The notes beneath the pieces are model-generated. The model did not search any database. It had not been told where the DNA came from and saw only the letters and a program-made list of their open reading frames with translations. Source: Galeruca laticollis (Eukaryota > Arthropoda > Insecta > Coleoptera > Chrysomelidae). From it: a DNA stretch of 64,000 nucleotides. The position numbers were made by a program, and so were the translations under genes. Below are positions 1-10,935 of the stretch, piece after piece. The stretch is from the NCBI GenBank assembly GCA_963921935.1, contig OY998175.1, forward strand, positions 150,899,309 to 150,963,308, read 5' to 3'. Every line of letters starts with the position of its first letter. The first letter of the stretch is position 1.

Positions 1-305
1 TTACAGATTTGTGTATTTCTTTAACTACACTGTTTATTGCTTCGAGGAATAAAGTAGGGCTTAAAATGGATCATAAGGGTGTTCCATGTTGTAGTTGTCT
101 TACTGAAGATTTGTGATGATTTGCTCTAACTTTAAAGGTTCTATTAATTAAAAGAAATTGTATGAATGCTAATAAGTGGCCCTGAATATTCCATGCTTAG
201 AGAGTCTTCAGGATATGATATCTCCAAAGGTAGTGTTAAAAGCTTTCTTTAAGTCTAAAAATTTTTGTTCCATTAGGAATGCCAGAATTTCGGATTCAAG
301 TGTTA
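1..305. other. Unassigned AT-rich sequence
   Basis: No coding potential, repeat or motif was recognised in this stretch left of the first transposon end. Confidence 0.5.
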
Positions 306-1745
306 GGGGAGCGCCGGGAGGGTTTGGACAATATTTCAATAAATAATTATGGCGTGGACACGAATAAGAAATGACCTAAATTTTGAAATCAGACCGATTG
401 ATGTAGATGTCTTATATACCTTTTTGCGTATTTTTTTGAAAAAAACTATTACATAATTATGGGTTACATGTATATAAATGTTCATATCTAATATGTCCAA
501 ACACTCCCCCAATGACGGGAGGGTCTGGACGATTGATTAATACGCAATATGCAAAATATTTATTTGTCAAAGATATATTAAAAAAATTTCATAAAATATA
601 ACCCTACCATTAAGATAAGCTGAACTCGGTAAGATTGACATTAAAATATATCATATCTAAATATCGGGTTTGGTAGTTTCAAAACCTCTTCTTCATATGA
701 CACAAATGCTGGGGGCTCTTCGCTAAATCAAAACCGGTTGGAAGCAACTTACTTTTTCAAAAATTTTACGTTGTAGCTATCAACAAATTCTTCTATTTGA
801 GCGGCATAATGTTTAACTTATTTTTCCCAAACCACGAAACTATGGACCTCGAGTTTTGTAAGGTTCTCATTTTCATCATTATCCTGTTCCAAATCCAAGT
901 TTGAGGACGAGTATTTGTAAATCACTTCTTTCTCATCGGAGAAGAATCACTCATAACTTTTTTCTTTACCTTCTCTATTTTATTTTGATTGATTGTTGGT
1001 GTATTTTTTTTCAATTTCTTTTCCGCAATTTTATTGCGTTCCGGAGTATCGGTAGCTATTATGGATTTTCTTTTTACTTTGCATTTTCCGGTAGGTTTCC
1101 GTTCTGGGTTTTTGACGGCGATATAAAATTTTGCTGGTGCTTGATTTCAACTGGAATTTGTGGCTTCGGTAATGGATGTGCAGAAGAGGTGGATGGCAGT
1201 GATGCATCTACGTTTTTGTCAAAAAATCATTGTCTGTTGGGTGTGTTATTCTGCCTGTGATATATGAGCAAAGGAAGTCTTCTTCGCTAAAAATATTTTT
1301 ATGAAACCACCAAATTCCAGTGCAAGAGAATCAAGATTTTATATTTGAGAGAGTTGCAGATCGATCCCAAGCTTTCATGAATATTGGTACTAGGTCATAA
1401 ATTGACAACGTCTGTCCTGGATGAGAGAGCATCCAGTCCTTGGTTGAAACATTTTTTGAATAGGCCGAAAATAGTCCTATCTAAAGGCTGCAATTTGTTG
1501 GATGTCAAGGGTAGAATAGTTAGAATTGTAATACCAATTTCTTTGCAGTGGTAAATTGCAGGAAAGGATAAATGGGATTCGCGATTTTCGATTATAAGAA
1601 TGACTTGGTGTTCTTTATCACATCGAACATGAGCTACAAAATGTTCTAAAACTCGCAAAAAATATCGCTGGGCATCCATTCAGACGAATGAACTAAGCCA
1701 GTTGCGCCATACTCGTCTGGAATACTAGTTAGCATTCGATGTTTG
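306..1745 (-). mobile_element. Pogo-like DNA transposon remnant 1 (5' part missing)
   Basis: A G-rich terminus GGGGAGCGCCGGGAGGGTTT begins at 306 directly after a TA dinucleotide, as expected for Tc1/mariner/pogo elements. A related inverted pair (494-530, TGTCCAAACACTCCCCC against GGGAGGGTCTGGAC) lies inside. The minus strand carries the transposase relic described separately. The other terminus is absent: the element stops at about 1745, where copia sequence begins, so it was truncated. Attribution to pogo rests on the transposase and on similar G-rich ends at 15831 and 35437. Confidence 0.6.
660..1745 (-). pseudogene. Pogo-family DDE transposase fragment
   Basis: The clearest open stretch is 1395-1679 (94 codons), reading LIIENRESHLS, then ITILTILPLTSNKLQPLD and FGLFKKCFN. 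These are the second catalytic block and the QPLD block of pogo/jerky-like DDE_1 transposases; the catalytic Asp of the usual DNH triplet is Glu here. Just upstream, in other frames, lie residues resembling the GATGLVHSSEWM block that precedes it in the family. At 700-850 a C-terminal piece (YAAQIEEF, then VSYEEEVLKLPNP) resembles the C-terminus of the pogo element at 38.6 kb. Several frameshifts and stops make it dead. The N-terminal helix-turn-helix is missing. Confidence 0.65.
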
Positions 1746-1752
1746 TTACGAT

Positions 1753-4027
1753 TAAGTTAATATGTACAATCGCACACCTCACAAAACTAATGGTCTTATA
1801 TCGCCATTAAACAAACTTCATGCAAGAATAAATACACATATGAATAAAATTAGAAGGTTTGGGTGTTTGGCTTATGTTAAAATTCCAATAACAGAAAATA
1901 AGTTTTCAGAAAAGGCAATAAGGGCAATACGCGTAGGTTACTCACGCACGGGATATGTATTTTGGGAGCCAACCTCGGGTAAATTTTTAAACTCTAGACA
2001 TGTCAGGTTCAATGAAAAATTAGTATACAAGGACGTGTACAAAACTAGAGATCTAGAAGTTGAGTCTTCTCCGATAATTGAAAAACAATTTGACGCAGAA
2101 GTAGATGACAATTCAGTTGACAAGGAAATTAACCCTCATTCTTCTGATGCAAATATTCAATTAACGAAAGACTCAGGTGTAACATCAATTCAGCCTGACG
2201 AGTCCAGAAAGCGCAAACTAGATGAAAACGTATCAAATGACACCAAATCAAAGAAGCTGAGAATTTCAAAGAGAAAACCAAAACCCAATATAGATGAAAG
2301 CTTCGTTTATGCCAAATCAATAGAAAAGTTCAAGGCGGTAGAAATAGAGGAATTTATACTCGCTATGATTGCCTCTATTAACAAAGATCCTAGTAATTAC
2401 AAAGAATGTTCGCTGTGCGAAGACAGTGTTGAATGGAAAAATGCAATTAAAGAAGAACTTAAATCAATAGAAGATAATAAAGTCTACGAACTGGTGGACA
2501 GACCCGTAGATGTCCATATATTGAACTCTAGATGGGTTTTCAAAACTAAAATTGGCAAAACTGGAGAGAACATCTATAAAGCTAGAGTGGTTGTAAGAGG
2601 TTTCTTAGATACAAATGAGTACGAGTTGAAAGAAACTTATGCTCCGGTGTCAAGACTCCAGTAATTAGATCGGCATTTGCAATCATAAATAAACTTGATT
2701 TAGATGCAAGACAAATGGATGTTAAAACAGCTTTTCTGTACGGCACTTTAGAAAAGACTATTTTTATGGAGACCCCAGAAGGCTATGAGTGCAGTGATGA
2801 AATTAGAAAAACGAAAGTCTGGGAACTCAAGAACGCTCTATGGATTGAGGATTAGCCCTAAAAGATGGAATAAAACGTTCACCAATGAAGCACTCAAATT
2901 AGACGTAAATGAGCCGTGCTTATTTACTTGGAGAAAAGAAGGAAACATTGCCATTGTAATCTTATACGTAGATGATATGATTGCAGCCAGTAACGACCCA
3001 GAAAAACTAGACGAAATCATAAATCATCTCAGCAACGTGTTCGAGATGAAAATTTTGGGTGAACCTGAGATTTTTCTTGGAATGAAGATTCTCCGTGATA
3101 GAGGTAAACGTGAAATGTTTATTTCACAGCCTGAATACACCGAAAAAATCCTAGAACGATCCAACATGAAAGAATGTAATGCACACGACACACCTATGAT
3201 TACTAGACAAGTCAAAAACAGGAGCATGAAAGACGAAGATAAATCAAAACAGTTCAATGTTTTGACTGATGCACCTTATAGAGAGGCTATAGAGAGCTTG
3301 TTGTATCTTGCAAGTGCAACCAGCCCAGATATAGCATATGCTGTAAATTTATTGTCTAGGAGACAGAGTAAGCCAACCAAAGGTGATTGGACTGAAGTCG
3401 AAAGAATATTCAGATATTTGAGAGGAACAACAGATTTTAAGTCTGCACTATAGAGGTAAAACATAAGTTATGGAAGCTATGACGGATACTAGCTTCAGAG
3501 ATCAAGAAAAGTCAATCTCAACAAAAGGCTATATAATTCAATTGTATGGTGACACAATAGCATGGAGGAGCCACAAATAGTCTTCTCCGGCTACATCAAC
3601 GTGCCAAGCAGAATATCTTGCCATGAGCGAATCCTGTGAAGAAATAATTTCCTTAGATAAAGCGACTAGAGATATAATAGGTAAGACTATGTATCCAGTC
3701 ACTATTAGATGTGACAATAAATCAGCCTGTGACTGTACACAAATGGAAGGTAGTCACAAACTAAAAGATTTCTATGATGACGTCGAACGCATTAAGTCCA
3801 ACCTAGTTGAAAGAGAGAAGACAGGTAAGAAACCCCAAATGGCTGTTACTCGCGGTGATTTCATAAAATCGTGTGTCTTGGCGGACAAAATGGAAGTTAA
3901 ATGGATATCCACTAAAGAAAACATTGCGGATATCATGACTAAACCATTACCGCTTAGTTTACATTATAAACTCAGAAATAATAAAATAGATGATATAGAT
4001 GTTAGACATAGATGTCATGTAAAATAG
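1753..4027 (+). pseudogene. Copia pol: integrase C-terminus, RT and RNase H, frameshifted
   Basis: Segment 1762-2664 holds the integrase tail (RRFGCLAYVKIP; NSRHVRFNE), a charged linker and the start of the RVT_2 domain (LNSRWVFKTK, YAPVSRL). A frameshift near 2655 and another near 2830 separate it from 2785-3453, which carries ALYGL-like residues, the catalytic LYVDDMIAAS box, the conserved FLGMKI block and YREAIESLLYLA. A stop at 3451 and a further frame change lead to RNase H (AEYLAMSES, then WISTKENIADIMTKPLP, ending at 4027). All RT motifs are recognisable but at least three frame changes and an in-frame stop (about 3578) show the copy is inactive. Confidence 0.88.
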
Positions 4028-4283
4028 CTTAATTTATAAATCTAATTGTGTTATCACTTGCTATTTTACAGAAGCAGATGACCAGTCTTAGCAGTGTGCG
4101 CAGCGGAGAGAACAGAGGTGTCCAAGGATCATATATCAATCAAAATTATGATTGCAATATATTTTTATTATCAATAATCTTATATATTTTTATGTGTTCA
4201 TGATCGTAAGTCGATTTTATCTGTAAGTTCAAAATATTTTATTATTCAATGCATTCAAAAGGTGTATGTGCAAAGGGAGGGAG

Positions 4284-4523
4284 TGTCAGAAAAATATTAC
4301 TTTGCCCATACAGAAACACCATCTATGAGTCGCTTATAACAATAATATGATTTCGCGCGCAGTCCCTCTACCTTTTGACACGCCCACTCTCGACGATAAC
4401 CTTTTACAAGAGCATGTGTTTTGTGAGCTTTTCTTTGTGTGTGATACTTAATAAAGCTGCAACTATTTGATAGAGGAATATATCAGCACAAGTGTTTTAT
4501 TAAGCCGTATTTCCTATCTTTCA
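4284..4523 (+). repeat. Copia 3' LTR (240 bp)
   Basis: The LTR begins TGTCAGAAAAATATTAC immediately after the polypurine tract and ends ATCTTTCA, giving the TG...CA ends of retroviral-type LTRs. A polyadenylation signal AATAAA lies at about 4451. The left LTR partner is not in the window, so the 3' boundary is inferred from the CA dinucleotide only. Confidence 0.65.
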
Positions 4524-4539
4524 CTGATTATTACAGTCC

Positions 4540-5076
4540 TTAAGTACTCTTAGTAATATTTTCATTTGCTTCACTGTCAGTTGATCTATTATTAGATGGT
4601 GTGTATTCGGGATCAACATCGCTATCGTATTAATCAGAAGTTAATTCGTAACTTACTAGTGACTTGACAATCACTTCAGGGCTGTTTCAGTTTAGGGAAG
4701 AATCAGAGTCAGAAATTAAATCACCTTGGTTACTGTTTTGCTCAGATAATGTAAACAATTATTCAAAATTAGCAGAAGATGTTGAAGGAAAGTCTTCAAC
4801 ATTGGTAGAAGGCAGATGAACATTCAACTTATTTGAATCTCTGTTGACATCTTGAACGTCCTGCAAAGAATGTTGGATATTACCGCTCGTTTCATATTGA
4901 ATAAACAAAAATTCAATATAATTGTATCCGGTGTTGAATACTTAATTAATCAAAACGAGTATGCAATGAAAGAATGGTAATAAGTGTTGCAAATGAATGC
5001 CATAACAAAATTTCATTAGAAAACATACCCTTGAAATTTTACATAATTCCAAAATCTTGTCAGTTCTTGACGACAT
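4540..5076 (-). pseudogene. Decayed two-exon gene of unknown function
   Basis: On the minus strand an ATG at 5076 opens a 48-nt exon (MSSRTDKILELCKISR) ending at a good donor, GTATGT (5023-5028). An acceptor TTCTTTGCAG precedes a second exon starting at 4860 that encodes a Ser/Asp/Asn-rich acidic chain including YDSDVDPEYTPSNN and stops at 4540-4542. Exon 2 contains three in-frame stops (after SANFE, after SDSSLN and after YELTSD), so it is not functional. Short basic N-termini followed by acidic DPEY.PS-like chains occur in many uncharacterised, probably transposon-derived insect proteins; I do not recognise the family. It ends 16 bp from the copia LTR. Confidence 0.45.
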
Positions 5077-6123
5077 CACGACAGTCAAATATATAAAATA
5101 ACTCACAAATAACTAAATAACTCTCTAGATAGTAGGTGCTACACTTTAAATCGGAGATAGGTAACAAAATATCAAAATATATTTCTTGACTGCTTCTCCA
5201 ACTGTTTCGTGTCTGAACGTGTCGATCGTCGCAAGCAGTGTACGTAACACGTGTTTTAAAAACTCACTAAGTGCATGCGAATTCAGCGAAAATCTCAGTA
5301 AGTTACCTAATTAATGAATTTTACTATTATTGGCAAGATATTCGCAATGTACTAAGTGAAATTTACTTGTGAAAAAGTTACTTTTATACTTACAATATGT
5401 ACTTACTGAGTTTTTCATACGAAAGTATTGAAAAAAATGGTCACTTTTAACTCAATTTCATGGAAAATGATCTTAATGAGTTTTACCTCTAAACTGACGA
5501 TATGTGCTGGTTCTTGTCACCTAGTTCCGTTTGAGAGTTTTTATGTTTGTGCTTTTGGTGTAGGTGATGCAATTAAACACTTTCCACTAATTTTATTATA
5601 AAATGTATTACTTTGTTGTGATGACAAATTGTTTATTAAGATGTTACAGGTTTGCCAAGAGTAAGATGTATGAGTAGGATGTTGCATGATTAGTAGGTGT
5701 GGTATTATTGTATGTATAATTAATTAAGTTACTCAGGTACGATATTAAATCGAAACAACTGGTATTCAATATGGTCTAACCGAAAAGAATATTAAGTATT
5801 GTACGAAGAAACGAACACAACTGCATGGGGCTGCAAAATCAGAAGCCTCAAATTATAAAATAGCTGTATATTTAGTACTTCTCAATATTGCTAGTAGGGG
5901 TTTGGAAAAGGATGTCGACTCAATAGTGTTGGCATACATAGGCGTGTCCCCGTCTTTTAGACCTGAAATTGTATGCGTTTCTGTCTCTCTTGGTAGGCAA
6001 CACTTCCCTTAAGGGCACTAGTAACATAGAAGTATTAAATATACGAAAATAGGTCTGCACTTATTTACTACCCCTTTAAGTTTTTTGCAGATCTGTGTAT
6101 AAACAAAACATACTTGTTTTCAG
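5077..6123. other. Non-coding, probably intron or flank of the TIL gene
   Basis: No convincing exon was found. Part of the stretch (5270-5510) contains loosely repeated words such as TTACTT, ACTGAGTTTT and CTCAGTAAGTT, but no clear unit. A pyrimidine-rich tract and AG at 6122-6123 act as the predicted acceptor for the next exon. Confidence 0.4.
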
Positions 6124-6365
6124 AAAATGTTCCGTTCAATGAACACGAAGGATGTGTGCCGTGCTGTCCAGATTCTACTTGCCAAAATAGACAAACCGAA
6201 CAGTGCGACTATGAGGATTGTCCTTCAGAATGTATTCCCATGTTCAGATGTGATGAGGGATTTTTGAGAGATGAAATAAGTAAAATGTGTGTTCTTCCTA
6301 GAGACTGTCCAAACTATGATATAGATTTTAGAAAGAAGGCATTAGTAGTAGAAGATGATATTTGA
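6124..6365 (+). CDS. Terminal exon of a TIL-domain (cysteine-rich inhibitor-like) protein
   Basis: After an acceptor (CTTGTTTTCAG, ending 6123) the frame encodes about 80 residues and stops with TGA at 6363. Ten cysteines are spaced as in trypsin-inhibitor-like (TIL) domains: GCVPCCPDSTC, C, DC, EC, then RCDEGFLRDE, KMC and RDC, followed by an acidic tail. TIL domains occur in secreted serine-protease inhibitors and in mucin or von Willebrand-type extracellular proteins. No signal peptide is present because upstream exons are not visible; two nucleotides of the split codon sit at the exon start. It has no stops or frameshifts and is not part of a recognised mobile element, so it is probably a real host exon. 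Confidence 0.65.
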
Positions 6366-6760
6366 ATTTGTCATTTTTTGAGCAAAATATGTGTAAATAG
6401 ATTCTTAGATTTAATTTGTGTTGATTAAGTAAAAATGTCCAAGTCAATATAGTAAATTATAGATTGAAGAATTGTAAATTCCTTGATACATAGTTGAAAT
6501 AATGGCGGAGAAGAACAAATTTTATATAAAATCACATTTATTCAGTTTAGTTTTTATGTCTTCTGCTTCTTCGCTCGACTAGGATTTCTCCTGTTTGTCT
6601 GCCCACTTTTACTTTGGCCTTCCCAGTGGTCTTCTAGTGTAAGATTTGCTGTGCTTTATTAATCTTAGGCAGGCATTCGATGGAGTTCAATTAACTGATG
6701 TCATAATCCTACTGTAAAAAGGAGTATTCACTCGAGTATAATAAAAATAAACGAAGGGCT
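6366..6760. other. 3' flank of the TIL exon, no gene seen
   Basis: AT-rich sequence that probably includes the 3' UTR. No canonical AATAAA was found close to the stop. A short C/T-rich stretch around 6560-6640 resembles degraded LINE sequence but cannot be assigned. Confidence 0.35.
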
Positions 6761-7490
6761 GAATATCGGGAACGACAAATTTGTAAGAGCAGCCAATAAA
6801 TTAAGCAGAAAAATACCTGTGACAGCCTAAGCCCAATCGTGTTCAACATCATAATGGATGAAGATCATAAATGAAGGAAACTAGGTGATTCGGAGAGAAA
6901 GATTTGAAATATATGTTATGCTAACGACGCATTACCTAATCATATCTGAAGACGAACATAACTTATAGCAAAACTGTTTAATATGCAAATATCCGTAAAC
7001 AAAGCAAAATCCCTTACAGTATATACAGAACTCGCAATCGATGATCAGAGTGTAGAACAGGTGATGTCCTCCAAATATCTAGGGGCAAATATAACAAGCA
7101 CTAGGAATTAAAAGGAGGAAGTGAGAGCCAAAACAACGAAGGCATTATTAATATCAGGATGATTAAGGGAAATAATTTGAAGAAATAAATATAAGCATCA
7201 GAAGCAAAGTAAGAACGTATTAGGGTCGCGTAAGACCGTTTATGACATATGCGATAAAAATTAGAGCGGAGAACACAACAACAAAACAGCTCCAACGGAA
7301 ATGCGACCACTTAGATCAATTACAGGATATAACTTATTTGACCGGAAGAGAAGTGAAGAAATAAGAGGAAAATGTAGTAATATGGACAAGAAATATAGGA
7401 GAAGAAAGTTGGAAAAACTATGTGAAAAGAATGCCAATAAGAACACAGGACCTAGTCCTAACGTGCCAAGAAGGTTTTTCTCAGATATTT
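6760..7490 (+). pseudogene. LINE reverse transcriptase relic
   Basis: Reading across frames gives a string of LINE RT blocks: a YA(N)DAL box near 6925 (original YADDAL), SVNKAKSLTVYTE, a KYLGANIT block at 7075, REEVRAKTTKAL at 7120, then MTYAI, TTTKQL, MRPLRSITGYNLFDRKRSEE (7301-7360) and a C-terminal RRRKLEKL.KNANKN. This order matches the thumb and C-terminus of the endonuclease-RT LINEs that are abundant in insect genomes. Frame changes occur every few dozen codons, so the copy is old. Confidence 0.6.
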
Positions 7491-7509
7491 GTGATAACAT
7501 TTTTTCATT

Positions 7510-7679
7510 AAGCTGTACTTTAACGGTCCCTGTAATATGTCTTTATTGGGACAGCCTGTACATGTTGCGTGTAGTGATGCGCTCTACATTGCACCACATT
7601 TATCAGGGTTAATATCTAATTGTTAATAATAAAACAGCTGTACTTTAAATGTCGCTGTGATATTGCCTTGTTGAGAAAC
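7510..7679 (+). repeat. Imperfect tandem repeat, also found right of the mariner
   Basis: The motif AGCTGTACTTTAA...GT occurs twice (about 7511 and 7636), and the intervening unit (CTGTACATG...AATAATAAAA, 7555-7636) recurs in the same orientation at 10290-10372 on the other side of the mariner-like element. It looks like a host repeat into which the transposon inserted, or a flank duplication. Confidence 0.5.
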
Positions 7680-8267
7680 CAGGTTATTGGTTATAATTTG
7701 GCCACCCCTTTTTTTCTATTATGCATACAGATACAAAAAAAAATTTCAAATAAAAATTGTAGGAGTATAAATGAATTTTAATAAAATATACTTTGTACAC
7801 CAGTAGCGTTTTTGCATTAGGGGGTATAAAATAAGAATATATATTTTTAAATAGAACACACTGCTTAATATGACATATTTGGAGGGCTTTTTTTTCTCAT
7901 AATAAAAATATATACTTTTATAGGTCTAGCTTTTATACTTTCCAAAATAATGGACAGTAAATTCCTAAAGTATTTAAGTTAGTATCTAGCTAAAAAACGT
8001 AGTTGGCTATGCATGTCTTACTGCAATATTGTTGATGTTAATCTGTCAAAAGTATAAACTAACGTAACAAATATTTTCTGTATATATCAAAAAAATAACA
8101 ATAATAAACGTGCTGCATGAGGAGAATAGCTACAGTTGTATCCAAATCGACGATGTCCTAGTCTGAACACATTTGTAAATATTTACCATCACGTCAATGT
8201 CTATCATAACTTTTTGAGAAAGAAACGTATTGCCACAGTAAATGAAGAAGAACAGTTGAATATACTA

Positions 8268-8765
8268 GTGTTTTAAATGAAACTTACTGTTTCTAGTTAA
8301 CTCCACAATATGTTGAAAAAATGATAAAAATTCTAAAAAATTGACAATTGTTTCGATATTGCCTAAATATCATCGTCAGAATGACAGAAGTTACATTTCA
8401 TTTGATGTCTACCTGATGTTTAATTATTTTTGGCTAGTCCAAGAAGTGACCTACCTTGTGATTGACTTAATATATGTTAATAGAAAAAAAATATATGATA
8501 TTACAAATATTAAAGCTTAGATATTATTATCAGTAATACCATATCTTTTTTTTCTATCAACATATATTAAGTCAATCACAAGGTCACTTCTTGGACTAGC
8601 CAAAAATAATTAAACATAAGGTAGGCATCAAATGAAATGTAACTTCTGTCATTCTGACGATGATATTTAGGAAATATCGAAACAATTGGCAATTTTTTAG
8701 AATTTTCAACATTTTTTCAATATATTGAGGTGTTAACTAGAAACAGTAAGTTTTATTTAAAACAC
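8268..8765. mobile_element. Nested foldback MITE (498 bp), TA target duplication
   Basis: Arms 8268-8497 and 8545-8765 are inverted copies beginning GTGTTTTAAATGAAACTTAC and ending with its near complement, so the whole unit can fold into one long hairpin with a ~50-nt loop. TA dinucleotides flank both ends (8266-8267, 8766-8767), which fits a mariner-type non-autonomous element. It has no ORF. A related but divergent piece is visible at 13970-14010. Confidence 0.75.
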
Positions 8766-8929
8766 TAATATGAGTAGATTCCAAAAAGTAAGGGTCGAGA
8801 CAGTTAATTTCAGTTAAATATACTGTTACACTTTGAAGGTAAAATAATACTATTATTCAATTAATATTAAATTACCTAAAAATATATTCTTAGAATAAGA
8901 CACATCAAAATATCAATTATTTTTATTTT

Positions 8930-9660
8930 AGAGAATGCAGAAAGTAGTATAAAAAAAGCTTCCGAGGAATTACAGACAAGTAACTAAAAAGTTCAAAAAA
9001 TACTAAAAAATAATAACTATCGTCCTTACAAAATTTTACCAGTACAGGAAGTGAAGAACATAATCGAAAACGATTGGAATTCTGTCAACAAATGAAAGAA
9101 ATTTAGACGACAACGAAAATTACTTTAAATAAATTATTTGGATGGATGAATCAAGTTTCTCTACATCAGGTCTGTTTAACAGAAAAAATAGATGTTCGTG
9201 GGAACGAAAAAGTTTTAGGAAATACAAAATTAAACAATCAGGTCGAAAATCTATTCATGTCTGGTGTGGAGTTTTTCGGTGTAAAGTAGTTGGGCCAATA
9301 TTCTATAATTTCACTTTAACGGGTCAACTATATTTTGATGACATTGTGCCACAAGTAGACGATTTACTTCAGGAATTTCCAGAAGATGCTCTTAATGTCA
9401 TAATATGGCAACAAGACGGAGCACCTCCGCATAATGTAAGAGAAGTGAGCGAACACTCGCAACTTGGATAGGTAATGGTGGCACGATTCAATGGCCGCCA
9501 AACAGTCCTAATTTAACGCCTTTAGATGGCTTTTTATGGGACTATTTATAAGAAAAAGTTTATTCCGATTCCAGTAACAGTATTGCAATAATTAGAGAGA
9601 AAATTGAAGCTGAAATTGAACTTCTTAACCATCGAAATAGTAATAAAATTTGAAACTGTA
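8930..9660 (+). pseudogene. Mariner/Tc-like DDE transposase relic
   Basis: The longest open piece (9142-9471) reads WMDESSFSTSGLFNRKN, GRKSIHVWCGVF, a GPIFYNFTLTGQLYFDD block and IIWQQDGAPPH, matching the DDE_3 core of insect Tc/mariner transposases, with the first two catalytic Asp residues present (MDES, QQDG). A frameshift near 9460 leads to WIGNGGTIQWPPNSPNLTPL and a DGFLWDY block, where the third catalytic residue is expected. Upstream (8930-9120) an HTH-linker relic reads ILKNNNYRPYKILPVQEV. Stops at about 9097 and 9120 disable it. Confidence 0.75.
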
Positions 9661-10372
9661 TAGAATTTAAGGAGGTATGAACTTTGTATTGAAACTAACG
9701 GCGGTTATTTTGAGCACCTACTTTAGTTTGCTTAAAATTTATGGAAATATCAAATCGGTTTCTATTTTGTAATAAACACTGTATTGCTTTTTATGTTGTT
9801 TGCTATTGTATTGTACTTCGTAATAAACACTGTATTGTTTTTTATGTTATTTGTTAATGTCACACCCAGTCGCCTATTTTTTAAACATTTACTGTCTATT
9901 ACTTTACAAGTTACTTAGTTTTGACAGATAATATCAACAAGTGCAGTAAGCCATGCATAGCCAACTACTTTTTTTAGCTAAATACTAAAACTTAAATACT
10001 TTAGGAGTTTACTGTCCATTATTTTGGAAAGTATAAGAGCTAGACCTATAAAAGTATATATTTTTGTTATGAGAAAAAAAGGCCCTATCCGCATAGGTCA
10101 AAATATACAGGGCGTTCCATTTAAAAAAATATATTTTTATATTATACCCCGTAATTCAAAAACGCTATTGGTGGGCAAAGTACATTTTATTAAAATTCAT
10201 TTATACTCCTACAACTTTTATATAAAACTTTTTTTTGTATATGTACGCATAAGAGAAATAAAGGGGTGGTGAAATTATAACCAATAACCCTGTACATGTC
10301 TCTTGTAGTCATGCGTTCTAGGTTGTACACATTTATTAGGGTCAAACTCCAATTGTTAATAATAAAAAAGCA

Positions 10373-10756
10373 ATGAAGATAATAATATAATTGTTATTAA
10401 GTAAGGAATAAAACAAAAAATTAACGATCCATATAGCTTTTATTTTCAGATATATTTTAGGAAGATTTTACATAAACTTACAATTACCAAAATAAAATAA
10501 ATTTTACTCTCATTTCTTCTATAATATTTCACTAAAGCTAAAAATACATAAATACATCAACGTAATAATAAAATGCACTGATATACAATTAAAATAGAAT
10601 TCATCAATATTTATTTGATCATTTATCACTAATATCTTTTAGGAATATATTTTATAATCTCACTATTAGCAAACGTTTCCCAAAAAACGCAGAGCAGAGT
10701 ATAAAATGAATTAGAATGGAGTCGAAAGAATAATGACAATTATGAACAAACTTAAG
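10373..10756. other. Unassigned AT-rich sequence
   Basis: Only AT-rich sequence is visible here, without coding or repeat signal that I can support. Confidence 0.4.
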
Positions 10757-10758
10757 TA

Positions 10759-10933
10759 CAGTTGAATTATTGGATCTTTCCCCATGCATTAATATCTGAT
10801 AACATAAACGGCATAATTATTAAGTGGCATCTCTTTCTATTAATAGTGAAGAACAGAACAATATAATTTGACATTTGTCGGTTATGTTATCAGATATTAA
10901 TGACGCACGGGTGAAGATCCAATAATTCAACTG
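10759..10933. mobile_element. Mariner-type MITE (175 bp)
   Basis: Terminal inverted repeats of about 50 bp start CAGTTGAATTATTGGATCTT at 10759 and end with the complement AAGATCCAATAATTCAACTG at 10933. TA flanks both ends (10757-10758, 10934-10935). There is no ORF. The right arm carries a few extra bases (GACGCACGGGTG against CCCCATGC). Confidence 0.85.
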
Positions 10934-10935
10934 TA

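Larger units (their letters stand above)
1747..4523 (+). mobile_element. Ty1/copia retrotransposon, 5'-truncated, with 3' LTR
   Basis: Order on the plus strand is integrase C-terminus, reverse transcriptase, RNase H, a short 3' tail, a polypurine tract (AAAGGGAGGGAG, 4272-4283) and a TG...CA LTR. This order (IN before RT) is diagnostic of copia rather than gypsy elements. The 5' LTR, gag, protease and integrase core are absent. The left edge abuts the pogo remnant near 1745. No target-site duplication can be assigned because the 5' end is lost. Confidence 0.85.
7680..10292 (+). mobile_element. Mariner/Tc-like transposon with ~400-bp terminal inverted repeats
   Basis: Left arm 7680-8075 (CAGGTTATTGGTTATAATTT...) and right arm 9905-10292 (ending ...AACCAATAACCCTG) are inverted copies at roughly 85-90 percent identity by eye. 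They share blocks such as GTAGGAGTATAAATGAATTT and AAATAATGGACAGTAAA. The right end abuts TA (10293-10294); the left flanking TA is degraded. Between the arms lie a nested foldback (8268-8765) and a transposase relic (8930-9650). Confidence 0.75.

Noticed and set aside
901..1260. 119-codon plus-strand ORF
   Set aside because: Phe/Tyr-rich low-complexity translation opposite the pogo transposase relic; no domain, and the minus strand explains the region.
7101..7500. Two minus-strand ORFs of 69 and 79 codons
   Set aside because: They are the antisense shadow of LINE RT blocks read on the plus strand.
10024..10272. 82-codon ORF
   Set aside because: Lies entirely inside the right terminal inverted repeat of the mariner-like element; the left copy of the same repeat is not open.
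7555..10372. Direct repeats flanking the mariner-like element, considered as LTRs
   Set aside because: Only ~80 bp, no TG...CA ends, no primer site, and the enclosed ends are clear inverted repeats with a DDE transposase.
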